From assembly GCA_033558025.1 (NCBI GenBank), contig JAUCEF010000014.1, positions 1,550,001 to 1,614,000 of the forward strand: a stretch of 64,000 nt of DNA, in the 5' to 3' direction. The notes under the pieces were generated by a model. That model had not been told where the DNA came from. It saw only the letters and a list, made by a program, of their open reading frames with translations, and ran no database searches. Origin of the DNA: Phytophthora sp. 'mugwort'. Its lineage: Eukaryota > Oomycota > Peronosporomycetes > Peronosporales > Peronosporaceae. Of this stretch, positions 9,988 to 21,059 are shown in pieces; the first letter of the stretch is position 1, and every line of letters begins with the position of its first letter. The position numbers and the translations under genes were made by a program.

Positions 9988-10884
9988 ATGGCTTCCAAGC
10001 AAGACACCGCCATCCCCGTCTCCTACGACGAGCTGGTCGACAAGGTCGAGACGGGTTTCGTCGACGCGCCTCAGACGCCCAAGGCTGGGTCTGCATCGCA
10101 GGGCAAAGCCGTCTCGCGCTACGCCGTACAGAGCATGCATAAGCGCGAGTGCCTGGCCGAGTTCCTCGGCACCTTCGTCATGATCGTGTTCGGCATGGGT
10201 GTGAACAACCAGGTCGTGAACTCTGGAGATAAGAACGGCACGTGGCTCAGCATCAACATGTGCTGGGGCGTGGCCGTGCTCATCGGTGTGTACTGCTCAG
10301 AGGGCGTGAGCGGCGCGCACCTCAACACGGCCGTGACGCTGGCGCACTGCGTTTACGGCCGCCTGCCGTGGTGGAAGGCACCGGGCTACATGGTGTCTCA
10401 GCTGCTGGGCGCATTCTGTGGCGCCTTCATCATCTACGTCATGCAGTACCAGAACCTGAACGTGGTGGACCCGGAGCGCGAGACGACACAGGGCAGCTGG
10501 GCCACATACCCGAGCGACAACATCTCCAACTACACGGCCTTCTACACGGAGTTCATCGGCACGGCCATGCTGGTACTGGGTGTGTACGCCATCACGGACA
10601 AGCGCAACAAGTCGGCTGGCCCCGTGGGCTCTCCGTTCGCCTTCTGTCTGCTCATCTGGGCACTGGGCATGGCCTTCGGCATGAACACGGGCTACGCCAT
10701 CAACCCCGCTCGTGACTTTGGTCCGCGCCTCTTCACGTGTTTGGCCGGCTGGGGAACCAAGGTGTTCACACTGCGCAACCATTACTTCTGGATCCCCATT
10801 GTGGCCCCGCTGTGTGGCGGCGTGGCTGGCGCTGGTCTGTACCGCGTCATGGTGGAGATGCACCACCCGCAGCCGCAACAGTAA
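9988..10884 (+). CDS. Aquaglyceroporin copy 4
   Basis: This 298-residue MIP channel is the predicted twin of copy 2. The start is ATG 9988-9990; the frame runs further upstream but only from a GTG at 9928. The N-tail (about 1-53) is polar and holds ETGFVDAPQTPK with one Thr-Pro site. NTA (113-115) and NPA (239-241) are the two pore motifs. Asp243 after Arg242 is typical of glycerol-conducting members. Tyr236 replaces the Phe of GlpF. The 3' end shares TAAGTTTTGGCGAA with copies 2, 5 and 7. Copies 2 and 4 converge toward the outside of the repeat and diverge from copy 3, so each keeps its own promoter. Secure as a gene. Whether both arms exist in the genome should be settled with long reads, since identical arms can arise in assembly. 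Confidence 0.94.
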   Translation: MASKQDTAIPVSYDELVDKVETGFVDAPQTPKAGSASQGKAVSRYAVQSMHKRECLAEFLGTFVMIVFGMGVNNQVVNSGDKNGTWLSINMCWGVAVLIGVYCSEGVSGAHLNTAVTLAHCVYGRLPWWKAPGYMVSQLLGAFCGAFIIYVMQYQNLNVVDPERETTQGSWATYPSDNISNYTAFYTEFIGTAMLVLGVYAITDKRNKSAGPVGSPFAFCLLIWALGMAFGMNTGYAINPARDFGPRLFTCLAGWGTKVFTLRNHYFWIPIVAPLCGGVAGAGLYRVMVEMHHPQPQQ

Positions 10885-11879
10885 GTTTTGGCGAAAGCGT
10901 CAGGGCCCTGGTAGCACGATAGATAGATAGACAGACTAAGACTGTACACAACGCAATAGAATTTGATGTTTTCTTGAAGAAGATGGATTGTTTGTTTTGC
11001 CCGATGAAAAGGTACTGAGCTTGTTGAATTTGTGTCCCACGCATGATGTTACGGAGGAGCGGTTGGCATCGCACCAACCAAGGTGGGTTGACGGGGATAT
11101 TGACAAAGGAACCTGTCACCCTAGCGAGGATACCGTCTACAACGTGATAGGCACCAATCTACTAATATATTTCTGAGAATCCCATCGCGGATGAAGCGCA
11201 CTTCACCCTGAGCGGGATCGTAAAAAGCGCCTGCTATCCAGTTAGGCGAGTCCGTGTTCTGGAGTTCTGTCTCCAAAGGGAAGGAGGCTGCGCGCTTGTC
11301 GGTGGTAGCTCGCTCGTGATCGTGCGGTCGCTGACGAGGAGTGGTCCATAGATTAAACCGCGGATTAAAAGCCGGGTTCATGCCGAGCGATTTACTCACG
11401 ATAGGCTCGTTAGTTGGTGGGTAAGAGGCGATCATTAGGCCAACACGGCCAAGCAGCCGCCAGTACGTATCCGTTGCTCTTTGCTTGCTAAGGGTGTCAA
11501 ACACGGACACGGTGGTTGACCGTCCGTTCGCTCGCTCAGGACGGCCACCCAATATATCGCTGCTTATCGGCGATTTCGATCGCGACTCGACCCCACGACG
11601 GGCTGCTGCATTGACACGGACCACGCGAGCCGGACAGAATTCGCTTCCTTTCGGTTTGAGACGGATTTGGTCCCTATACCATTTCGGGGTCATTCCGGTG
11701 GTCGTTTTGATCTCCCCTAGACGTATGAACAAACTCGAACTGTTTATTTGACCCGACACGCCGAGCATTGTACTGAAATGAGCTGGTCGGTCAACGATAT
11801 ACCATTGAAAGCGCGATCGGTCTTCTACGATATAGCGTGTCTGACAGACCTTGGTCCCAGGCTTTTTTTTCGGGCGCGA

Positions 11880-12599
11880 TAGATCTGTTAAGAACTGACC
11901 CCGCAGAACAACCTATGATTTTAGTTGCACTAGTTGTCAAAGACATAACATCCACCGCACAGTGCTTTCACCCGTCTGAACGGCGCGATACGGGGCGACG
12001 GGATGTACCTGGATTGCACACAAATAGCAAAAAATGATTATTTCAATTAATAATTGGGTATGTCTGTTGCATTGTCACATTTTGGCCTTCCGTAACCTAC
12101 AAAAAAAACTGTTTAATAGCAGTCGTTTTTATACTCCAGTTTATCTACCCTTGATCGGCTTTTATCTCCTATTAAAAGGTCGCGTTTAAATCCGACGTCC
12201 GAAACCTCGACCAAATGTTACTCTGGCCTGTTGATTATGTCCGACTTGCAGTTGGCCATAAGAAGTTAGTATGCCCCGGGATCGATACAATTTTATAAAG
12301 GACAAACTTTGCAAAATAATCTCTATATTTACGGAAACGAACAGGCGCGAACCCCACCCTCACACCGCAACTTTCCCTTCTCCCTTGAGCTTCGAGTACG
12401 GCGAACTTCCAACAACGCGCACGTTTCGCCGTGTGCGCGGACGACTAGTGCTATGCGTGACCCCAGGCTTCTGTGTGTCCTGTCCGTGCTATCACAGAGA
12501 CGTTGCCGCCTCTCAAGAACTCTCGAGGATCTCATGCGTCGAGTTCATGAGGAGCAAATGCGCGAGGAGCATGCCCACATAGTGCGGATCGGGCATTAT
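11880..12599. other. Intergenic DNA, no gene recognised
   Basis: There is an AT-rich stretch at about 12030-12340, then GC-richer DNA with short frames and no family resemblance. The frame at 12309-12701 ends in a piece (PEFAPWVYVWDFG) that could be the degraded N-terminal part of the adjacent transposase, but this is weak. Confidence 0.4.
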
Positions 12600-13770
12600 T
12601 TGACTACAACAGCCCTTCCGAAGCCGGAGTTCGCCCCGTGGGTGTACGTGTGGGACTTCGGTACGAAAAAAGAACATCATGACTGTCACGGGGCTCTGTA
12701 GGTGCGTGTGTGTGATGTGGATTTGTGTGAGTCGACGTTATTGACTGTTTAGTTCGTGTGAGGTGTTTGTAGGCGCTCTTTCTGCCTTCTCCTCGAGCGC
12801 TTCTCAAGGTTCTACGTGATACCTCGCTTCTCACCTACGGGCAGCCGGCCCCGTAGGCTGAAGCACCACCACCAGGTTCTAGGCCTGCTCATGGCCTTCT
12901 ACGTTGGCTCGATGGGTTATAAAAAACGCTGCGTTCCAATTTTGGTGTTTTACACGCTACCTTCAGCCGAGTGCTTACCGAAGCAGAGGATGCCATGAGC
13001 AGAGCTTTTGAAGGGTTCGCGCCTGCCCGGATACTTTGGCCGACGCTGGCCCGCCAGAAAGCTTCGGCTCGTCTTACCGCTGCCCGCGAGCCGCTGCTCC
13101 AGTTTAGTTGGGGCTTCCTTGATGGGAAGAACTATCGGGTATGGATCGAGCTACAATTTTGTTCAAAGTACAGCCACGCTAACGCTGCGACTTCTCTGTG
13201 TACTGACTGCGATGCAATCAGATACAAGAGCCGACAAAGAATGACCTTCAAAATGCGGATTACAATGGATGGCTACATGCTGTCTATGTCACTGGCACGC
13301 TATGTTTTGGCGCCGATGGGCTAATTGTGTGGGGCAAACACAATTGCCCGGGTAGCTGGAACGACTCGGACACGAGTTCGGCGTTTCGAGAGAGTCTGGC
13401 CGACTCAGAACTCAATCCCGACTCTCGGTACGAAGTCGTAGCCGACAGCGCATTCCCTTGCGGTGCGGATATGACAGGACGGATCCTCACTCCGTTGAAG
13501 GATGGAGATCTGAATCGGCTGCCCCGTCAGTTCGCACCGTTCACGGCGAAAGTCTAGCGCGATAACCTCCATCCGCCAGGCTGCAGAATGGGGGATGGGA
13601 AGCGTTGAGAAGGTTTTCCACCGGTTAGTGCATCCTTTTCCGCTCGATCAGGCAAAACGCAAGCTCCGTCTCGATAACCTATTCCGTCTAGCAAACTTCC
13701 GGGTCCGCACCGTTGAAGTGAGTCAGATACGCACGACGTGGGTATACTGGAAAGAAGATAACATGTAGTA
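12600..13770 (+). pseudogene. PIF/Harbinger transposase relic
   Basis: This is a decayed DDE_4 transposase read in at least three frames. In order: a helical block with KVLGLLMAFYVGSM-like text (about 12870-12920); FGVLHATFSRVLTEAEDAMS (about 12940-13000); the first aspartate in GFLDGKNYRV (about 13110-13140); then DLQNADYNGWLHAVYVTGT and CFGADGLIVWGKHNCPGSWN with the second aspartate in NDSD (13240-13375); RYEVVADSAFPC (about 13430-13470); and the C-terminal AITSIRQAAEWGMGSVEK with RLDNLFRLANFRVRT (13559-13715). Frame changes near 12940, 13170-13200 and 13555 break the product. This differs from the family at 11-790 and 25600-26560. Autonomous transposition is not possible from this copy. 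Confidence 0.8.
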
Positions 13771-13859
13771 CATTCACAAACGTTAGCTGCGACCGTTTCT
13801 CTTTCCTTCATCTTGCTACTTTCTTTGCATGTTGGCGAACATCATCATCCTCTGTTCAT

Positions 13860-15400
13860 GCCGCTGACGTGCTTCACTCCGGTCCAACGCCAGTCTCTCT
13901 TCGAAGCGCCTCCAGTTCTCCTCCCTGTCGACCTCGCGCTTTGCCTCACGGGCGGCCTCGACGCGTCACAGCTCTTCTCTTAGCTCGCGCGCGGCCTCTA
14001 ACTCAGTCATTCGCTTTTTATCGGAGGCCTCAGCTTCCTCGCGGCGAATCTGTTCCCGTTCCGCTCGCTCTCGCTTTTCCTCCTCGATTCTTTCTCTCTT
14101 TCTGTGCGACGACGTCATTCTTCAGCCTCCAACTTGCGATCGCTGTCTTTCTGAAAAAGCAGCAGCATTTGCATCATGTCGTTACCAGCAAAATTGAGGT
14201 TGCTACCAGCCTCTTCGATCTCGCGCTGCATTTCCCCCAAGAGCTACTTTGCCCGAATTCTTTTGACTTTTGCAAAGGAAGCGCCATTCGCCGACGGATC
14301 TGGAGAGCGTTTGCCGTTCTCGTTCAGCGCTGTCTGTGCCATTGCTCAATGTTGTCGCAGATCACCCGCAGGTCTTCTCCACCAAGGCGATTGCTGATGG
14401 TGTTCAGGTTCCGCTTTTCGTCAGTCTTGCGCGCGTCCGACGCAGCTCGCCGCGGGTCTCGTTGCAGTTCCAATCCGTATGGTGTTGCGATGGTGGGAAT
14501 CGGCTCCCGTCGTGGTCCGCGCTGCCGTCCAGCAGTACGACCCGAAGCAGCAACCGAAGACGATGAAGTCTGGGGTGACTGTTCGGTTATCACACCTGCG
14601 GTAGAAGTTGTTGCGCTCTGGCGCAGCTGACGATCGACACGGGGTGACGAGCGTCGAGTTGCAGTCTGGGCTGCTTGTCCGCGTCTCGTAGGCGCCGATG
14701 GTGTGTGACAGTCGCCCGTAGTTGGGGGAAAGGCGATAGGGGGACCGCTTCTGCGTCGCCGGACTCCGCACCCACCTCGACCTCGTCGTTGTTTTCAGTA
14801 TCTTCGTCAGACAGATTGTAGTCGCCTGCGGGGCTTGCGTCGATGACACCTTGGCTGGTTATCACGGACCCAGGAACGCTCGCCACCGGAGTCGATGGAG
14901 ACGAGTAGGGCTCTACGCCGCTGGCTTCACCTTTGGTCTCTTCGGATTCAACTTCTACAGTCTGAAGCGATCCAGTTCCAGTATCGACGTCGTCGTCTTC
15001 GACAGTTTCATCGTCGCGACCGCGGTGAGCGAGAACGAGTGCTGAAAAATTGCGCAAGGTGAGCTTCCCACCCGAGATAATAGTGTCCACAAGTTCTGTA
15101 AAGTCAGCGTCATCTTCTCCTTCGTCCAGCCCGTGGTGCGAGGTGTGAACGCCTCCTTCCGACTCTATCTTAGCATGGATCGCCTTGGCCCAGACAACAG
15201 GTCGAAGACGGAGGGGAACTTCTCCACTTCCACTCGGCTTTTGTTTCGTGTAGAGGCTCTTGAATTTCCTGCGCAACGACTCGCGCTCGGGGGCATTTCA
15301 CGTCCGGCCCGCATTGTAGCGAATAGCCACCTGCTCCCACATATTGCGCCCTAGAGGAACCACCTCGTCCACGACAGAGCATAGCACTATCTACTCCTGG
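13860..15400 (-). pseudogene. SANT/Myb-like repeat-family protein, decayed
   Basis: Reading from about 15400 downward, the frames give RNMWEQVAIRYNAGR, ESLRRKFKSLYTKQKPSG and VVWAKAIHAKIESEGGVHTS. This is a SANT/Myb-like helical block seen in many copies in oomycete genomes, probably carried by transposons. An acidic linker rich in Asp and Glu follows (open frame 15276-14590), with YNLSDEDTENNDEVEVG. Below 14590 the other frames encode an Arg/Glu-rich stretch likely to form a coiled coil, ending near 13860. A stop in the RNAGRT-N region and frame changes at about 14600 break the gene. The DNA-binding role is inferred from the family; no catalytic domain is visible. Confidence 0.55.
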
Positions 15401-15715
15401 ACCGTGTAGTTATTGTATCCTTGACGCCTCCCCCTCTGTAATAGCGAACATCATCAAGTCAGAGATCATGAGCAGCACCTAAAGCTGACGTTCAGCGCCG
15501 AACAACTTACTCCAGCCATAACGTCGTCGTGTTCTCGGAGATCTGTTGCCGTATCGGCGGATTAAAAAGTGAATGGGATAAGTTGCATGTACCTAGAAAA
15601 ACCTCTCAAAGTGCAGATTACTTGATTTTTTCAACATGTAAACATTAAACGTCAGCTTTCGAAATTGAAGTGTACGAAGAGGTGGCTGCGCGTCCGCTGC
15701 AAGGCTTCAAGGCCT

Positions 15716-17360
15716 TTAGCTCGACGTGTGATGCACATCAGGAAGATGCTGGATCTCCCGGTACTGACAACCGCTCCAACCGCAGCGGCAGACAAAGCAG
15801 AGCTTGTTCCCGTACGAAACGGTGACCTCCTCCCCAGCCGCTATCAGACGCATGGTAACCGCGACAACAGTAAGTGGATCTCCTGTCTGAACCTCGTGGA
15901 ACTTCGCGGTGGGGTTGCAGCCGTGGTTCATGAACCTCATCTTTCCACCTCCCCCCAAGGCGTCGATTCCCAAATGCTTGTTTCCCGATGTCCTCGTCTT
16001 GAGGTGCATCCGGTACCCGCCTTTACCGGGCCGTTCTTGCACGGTCGGCCGAACCAGTCGATGCACCCCAGGTATTGGCCGATGACTTCGACGGCTGGGA
16101 TGAACGTCGTCACCAATAGTCCACGCATACACTCTTGGAGTTTCTTGCGACGACAAGCGCATTGCCACATATGCCCCCAAATACGCAGTTGCGCTCAGTG
16201 CAAAAACGGCTTTCTTTCGCATTGAAGCACGTGGAAGCGCTGCACCGAGTTTCGCACCCGCATCCTGCACCACGACGAATTCCCACGCTGACGGCGGGAA
16301 AACGCCAGCCGTGGGGATTCGATTGCTCGTGGATACGCTAAACGTCGTCGGCCCAGGCCTCCTCCACCCACTCACCCACCTCCACCCCTGGCTCTCCAAC
16401 TGCTCCACACCCAGTCTGCTCTCTCGACCGTTAGCTTTGTCGGGGGATATCGCTTCTGGCCGGCTGCAGACTTTTCGGCTTGGAGGACGTAGAACCTCGA
16501 TAAGCTTGAGAACCTCCGAGCCATATCCATCTGACTCGAACGCGTCTGCAAACAACAGCGGGACTTCACCCTGCGGTGTGCGCGGCCTCTCGAGTCTGGT
16601 GCCTGACCATGAGGGTTCCGATGGACTCGCCTTCGACAGACTCGACTTGGGCGTAGAACGAGGTGTACACAGCGACTCAGTCTCCGTTGCCGAATGCGAG
16701 GGCGACGTGAATAGTACCTCCGTCACTGTCGTTGACTGTGAGGGCGGCGTGCCGGGAATATCAGTCTCGGTCGTCGAGATCGACATTGGTACGGCGTTGC
16801 AGTTACAGTGAGCGAGCGTGGTGACCGGGGGGGGGGGGGGGGCAAGGTGGAAGTCTGCGAGTGCGACGACCAGGAGGCTGCCACGACAGAGATCGGCGAG
16901 GTGAAACCGGGTGACGAAAGGCGGTCGCTGGTACACTAAGATGTCTGGGCGGCGGCGTCGTCGTAGCCGCGGCAGACAGTGTTGCTTCCGAGTCCTGCGA
17001 CAGCTCGAAGGTCGACAGGGCCTCCACTTGTATGGTGGCGGCCTCCACGATCAACGGGTGTCGAACAATGATCCCCAAGCGGAGCCGAATGCGAGGACTG
17101 TCGATCGCCATGACCTCCTTCTGCCGCTTCGTCGGTCTGGGTGTGGAGTGTGCAGTACTCAGCCGCTTCATCGGACACCGAGCTCGAAACATGGAGCCTA
17201 AAGCATTCAGAACAAAGCATGAAGTCAGCGCAACGACAAAGCCGAGAAGACAGACCTCGGGTGATAAGCGAGCATGAATTAACCTTGATGCAGCGTGTAC
17301 GGCGATGCGCGAGTCTTCTTCGATGTCAGCTGCGTATACGCTAGAGCAGCACACTCGCAC
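15716..17360 (-). CDS. SET-domain protein with G16-tract frame break
   Basis: The frame 16936-15716 ends in a SET-type methyltransferase core: KHLGIDALGGGGKMRFMNHG with CNPTAKF (the RFxNHxCxPN motif), ERLIAAGEE-like text read as AAGEEVTVSYG (catalytic-site tyrosine region), and a CRCGWSGC post-SET cysteine cluster. SET proteins transfer methyl groups to lysines. The first half is Ser/Thr/Pro-rich with no domain seen. An upstream frame, 17360-16803, overlaps it and is one base out of phase. Both frames cross the homopolymer at 16827-16842 as proline codons, so a one-base change there would fuse them. The SET core has Gly where Ser is usual (NHGC for NHSC), and the N-terminal SET strand is hard to find. 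It may therefore be a decaying copy of an oomycete repeat family. Confidence 0.6.
16827..16842. repeat. Homopolymer G16
   Basis: A run of sixteen G on the plus strand (C on the coding strand) at the exact overlap of two out-of-phase frames of the SET-domain gene. Such runs are prone to slippage in vivo and to sequencing error. Confidence 0.9.
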
Positions 17361-18117
17361 GCGAACACACAGTATTTAGCAATCGCAGAGCTGCTGATGA
17401 GATAGCAGTCGTACTAACCTTCGTCGCTTATCAGCAAGACGGTCGGCTTCTGGGCTGGCCGGTGAATCTTTAGATGAGAACCGCGGAGCGCGCGCGCGCG
17501 AAAGCGGCCTTTGAAGATTTCAAACATCAATTTGAACGGCTTCTTCTTACTTGGGGTAGTGTTAGCCCGATACTTTAACTCAGTGTCGCTTTGATGCGGT
17601 ACCATTTGAGAGGCTTATTAAACGTGAAAAGGGTGATCAAACTAAGTGTTTGGTCCGACCACTTTTTGGTGTAACCAAAGAGTTCGATTTTTATCACTTC
17701 GTTTTATGCACCCTTTAATGCACCCTAACCCCAGCGATTAAACCGTTTTATGTAGGTTATGGAAGGCACCCATTTCCAGATTAAAATAGAATGGATATTT
17801 GATAAAAAAAAATTATCAGTAAAATAGTATTCAGACTGACGAATAAGGTTCCAATTAGCAACTAGATGCTCACCAAGGGCTGATCCCTTTGCAGCCGTAA
17901 TAGAACCATCATTGTTTCTATCATCGATTTTTTCTTTGATGAAAGCATGATTGGTGAGAGGCCAACCGCGGCAGACAGAAGATGGATTCGCCAGGTCAAC
18001 CGCCCATATTATATTACGATTTAAATGGAAGACAGCTTGATTCGAGAAAACAACAAACTCATTGTATAGTGTTACAGTTTGTCAACCTATCTATCGTGCT
18101 ATCAAGCGCTCACGCAG
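17361..18117. other. Intergenic region, no gene
   Basis: There is an alternating (CG) tract at about 17490-17500, then AT-rich DNA. The last 60 bp before copy 5 (CTATCTATCGTGCTA) resemble the 3' flanks of copies 1, 2 and 4. Nothing coding is recognised. Confidence 0.5.
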
Positions 18118-18129
18118 CTTCGCCAAAAC

Positions 18130-19032
18130 TTACTGTTGCGGCTGTGGGTGGTGCATCTCCACCATGACGCGGTACAGACCAGCGCCAGCCACGCCGCCAC
18201 ACAGCGGGGCCACAATGGGGATCCAGAAGTAATGGTTGCGCAGTGTGAACACCTTGGTTCCCCAGCCGGCCAAACACGTGAAGAGGCGCGGACCAAAGTC
18301 ACGAGCGGGGTTGATGGCGTAGCCCGTGTTCATGCCGAAGGCCATGCCCAGTGCCCAGATGAGCAGACAGAAGGCGAACGGAGAGCCCACGGGGCCAGCC
18401 GACTTGTTGCGCTTGTCCGTGATGGCGTACACACCCAGTACCAGCATGGCCGTGCCGATGAACTCCGTGTAGAAGGCCGTGTAGTTGGAGATGTTGTCGC
18501 TCGGGTATGTGGCCCAGCTGCCCTGTGTCGTCTCGCGCTCCGGGTCCACCACGTTCAGGTTCTGGTACTGCATGACGTAGATGATGAAGGCGCCACAGAA
18601 TGCGCCCAGCAGCTGAGACACCATGTAGCCCGGTGCCTTCCACCACGGCAGGCGGCCGTAAACGCAGTGCGCCAGCGTCACGGCCGTGTTGAGGTGCGCG
18701 CCGCTCACGCCCTCCGAGCAGTACACACCGATGAGCACGGCCACGCCCCAGCACATGTTGATGCTGAGCCACGTGCCGTTCTTATCTCCAGAGTTCACGA
18801 CCTGGTTGTTCACACCCATGCCGAACACGATCATGACGAAGGTGCCGAGGAACTCGGCCAGGCACTCGCGCTTATGCACGCTCTGCACGGCGTGGCGAGA
18901 GACGGCTTTGCCCTGCGATGCGGACCCAGCCTTGGGGCTATTTGGCGCGTCAACGAAAAAAAAGCCCGTTTCGACCTTTTCTCCCTGCTCGTCGTAGGAG
19001 ACTGGAATGGTGGTGTCTTGGTTGGAAGCCAT
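18130..19032 (-). CDS. Aquaglyceroporin copy 5
   Basis: This 300-residue intronless MIP channel begins at ATG 19030-19032. From HKRECLAEFLG to the C-terminus HHPQPQQ it matches copies 1, 2 and 4 residue for residue, including NTA and NPARD. The cytoplasmic tail is different: MASNQDTTIPVSYDEQGEKV replaces the DELVDKV version, the conserved ETGFVDAP has become ETGFFFVDAP through a run of eight A on the plus strand (about 18957-18964), and QTPKA has become NSPKA, which keeps the Pro but swaps Thr for Ser. The tail has thus drifted while the membrane part has been kept uniform. The 5' flank is class A, as in copy 1. Gene and family are secure. Confidence 0.94.
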   Translation of the reverse strand: MASNQDTTIPVSYDEQGEKVETGFFFVDAPNSPKAGSASQGKAVSRHAVQSVHKRECLAEFLGTFVMIVFGMGVNNQVVNSGDKNGTWLSINMCWGVAVLIGVYCSEGVSGAHLNTAVTLAHCVYGRLPWWKAPGYMVSQLLGAFCGAFIIYVMQYQNLNVVDPERETTQGSWATYPSDNISNYTAFYTEFIGTAMLVLGVYAITDKRNKSAGPVGSPFAFCLLIWALGMAFGMNTGYAINPARDFGPRLFTCLAGWGTKVFTLRNHYFWIPIVAPLCGGVAGAGLYRVMVEMHHPQPQQ

Positions 19033-19117
19033 GGCTATGGAGTGCAGTGGAATGTGTTTTGCGGAAGTGTAAATACTATTCGAGGTTGATGGATGGTCGA
19101 CTTGATCGGTTGACGGT

Positions 19118-19131
19118 GAAATGCAGAATGA
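19118..19131 (-). promoter_or_regulatory. Oomycete initiator of copy 5
   Basis: TCATTCTGCATTTC on the minus strand, followed by ACCGTCAACCGATCAAG, about 86 nt upstream of the ATG. Confidence 0.75.
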
Positions 19132-19489
19132 GGCAGGAGCTATGGCAGACTGTTTTTGTCGTTGAGACCCACAAACTACTTCCTTTCATCCCCGGTGCGG
19201 GTGCCTGTACATGCAAAGCTGCTGCTCGGGGATAAATTACCGTCTGATTAAGCGTGGAGTTGAGTGCCATTGCGTGCGAATGTGCGCGCGTGCGTATCTA
19301 CCCTGTTCTAGATATTTAATATCATCATTACTTAATTGGCTAGATCCAGCTCCCACTCGGTGAATCGAGCCGAGCCAGATTGTCAAGCCGTCATTTCGTT
19401 TGTATGGCACGGCCAACTCGCGGCGTCACATTTTTAGATTAAGCTTACGTTTTGTATGGAATGTCTCAAAACACTATTTTCCCTAGCCC

Positions 19490-19705
19490 TCCGAGGACCG
19501 ATGTCATCGCGGTCTTGGGCTTTGCTTCGTAAAAACACTCGCTGCGCTTCTCTGAGGAAAATATTCTAAGTTCGGCCCGCTACAGTGCTCGGTTCGCTGG
19601 AAAGCTCGGCGCTGGGCCCGCCTCCGCATATACGCGCGTGATTGTTGTGGCTAAGCCTGCTCGCAACCGCTCTCCTCCGTTGGTCGTTTGCAGTACTGTA
19701 CTCAC
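19490..19705 (-). repeat. Second copy of the 778-1207 foldback element (partial)
   Basis: Read on the minus strand it gives CGGAGGAGAGCGGTTGCGAG, GGCGGGCCCAGCGCCGAGC, TAGCGGGCCGAAC and CCCAAGACCGCGATG in the same order as 850-1050. About 30 bp are missing between the arm and the loop. Only one arm is present, so the outer inverted repeat is lost. Confidence 0.7.
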
Positions 19706-20950
19706 TCATTGTATATTCGCGCCCGGCGGCGCTTCAGCGGTGTCTTTGCAGCCTGGCAGCTGTAGGCCAGTCAGTCGGCCCTACGCGTGGTCGCCAGCCC
19801 AGCCGCAGTCGAGCGTATTAATGCATGTACAGCTGGCCTTGTCAATGTGAATCCGTATATGTATGTACACGCTCAATATACGGTTCTTGGTGACCAGCAG
19901 TTTACAAACCTAAGTACCGATAGTTGTCCCCTCTTACTCTGTGAACGTAATATGGAATACAAATCATCAAAAATCCCAGTCTCGAGTGCTTAACTATTGG
20001 AAAAGTCGCTTTGTGTAGGATGTCAGAAGAAGTCCAGCAAGGCCATTTGCTGCCTATGCCCTTCTTAACTTCTCTCGTAGTAATTGCTGCATCTCACGAA
20101 GTCCCTCACAGACGTGTCCGACTTGCCCGTTGAAGCAACACTAATGAGAAGCTTGGCGATCCACTTCAAGTGATCTTATGTCTTTAGTAATCAAGTGAAT
20201 GATATCTGCTGCACGCCGTCCATCGTATCCATACGCCTGTCATCGTCAGCGTATCGTATTTCTTCTGCGCCTCGACACCGCAGAAGTCTTCCTCAGTGGT
20301 CTAGTCTATCGTATTCTCTTCTGGTTGACTGAGAAGCTCCGTCGCTGACATCGGTGTGAGGCATGGAAGTGCGAAAGCTTGGCCGAACAAGTGCTGCGGT
20401 GAGTTATTGAACAACTACGAGGACGGTTGATTGTGAGCACAAATGGCTCTACGTACCGAATAGGTGGTACTATCGGCAATCCGGTACGGAATACCTTTAA
20501 AAAGAAAAAAGAAAGTTTGTTTCCGACGCTATGATTAGCAAGAGGATCATCTGTCGTTAGATTTAAATTTATGACAATACAAAGCGGATACATACTGTAC
20601 TTTCAGAATAGTGAACTGTGGTGAGCTGTTAGTGCTTGTATATTCACTAACGTTTTACACCGTGTCTACGAGCCTGTTTATTATTTTTTTTCAAGTTGAG
20701 GATTCATTACAGTTTCATTCTACCAGAAAATGCCATCCATCCGATACGCTGAAATTACAAGTCTGTCTGCTCCACATAGCCCACAATAATTGGATGTTCT
20801 CGTTCTTTAGTTTGGTAAAACGATCTTCTAGTTCAGTGTACGTGTTGGCGGTCAACACTACAATTATTCTAAGGGAACGCGTTGTTGTTAGTACGAGAAA
20901 ATATCACTAACTTTTAGCTCTAGCAAAAAAAAACTCAAAATGTCCGTAAC
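19706..20950. other. Intergenic region, no gene recognised
   Basis: Moderately AT-rich. The open frames at 20306-20593 (-) and 20611-20910 (+) have low-complexity hydrophobic translations with no family resemblance and no initiator element. I do not call them genes. Confidence 0.45.
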
Positions 20951-21059
20951 GTACAGTTGAACCAGTGCGCGGTGACACGGGTTACATCCAATAGACCTCG
21001 ACTTCAGAAGTCTCCCACCAGTGTTGGCAGGAGGGACTTAACCATTCGTCCAATAATTT

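Larger units (their letters stand above)
9517..11799 (-). repeat. Right arm of large inverted repeat (2,283 bp)
   Basis: Reverse complement of 3798-6080. Identity ends abruptly at both edges: at 9516/6081, where the sequences become only about half alike, and at 11800/3797. This arm contains copy 4 with 471 bp of its upstream DNA and 915 bp of its downstream DNA. Confidence 0.85.

Noticed and set aside
20306..20910. Two divergent 95-99-codon frames
   Set aside because: No family resemblance and no initiator; length is within chance for the local composition.
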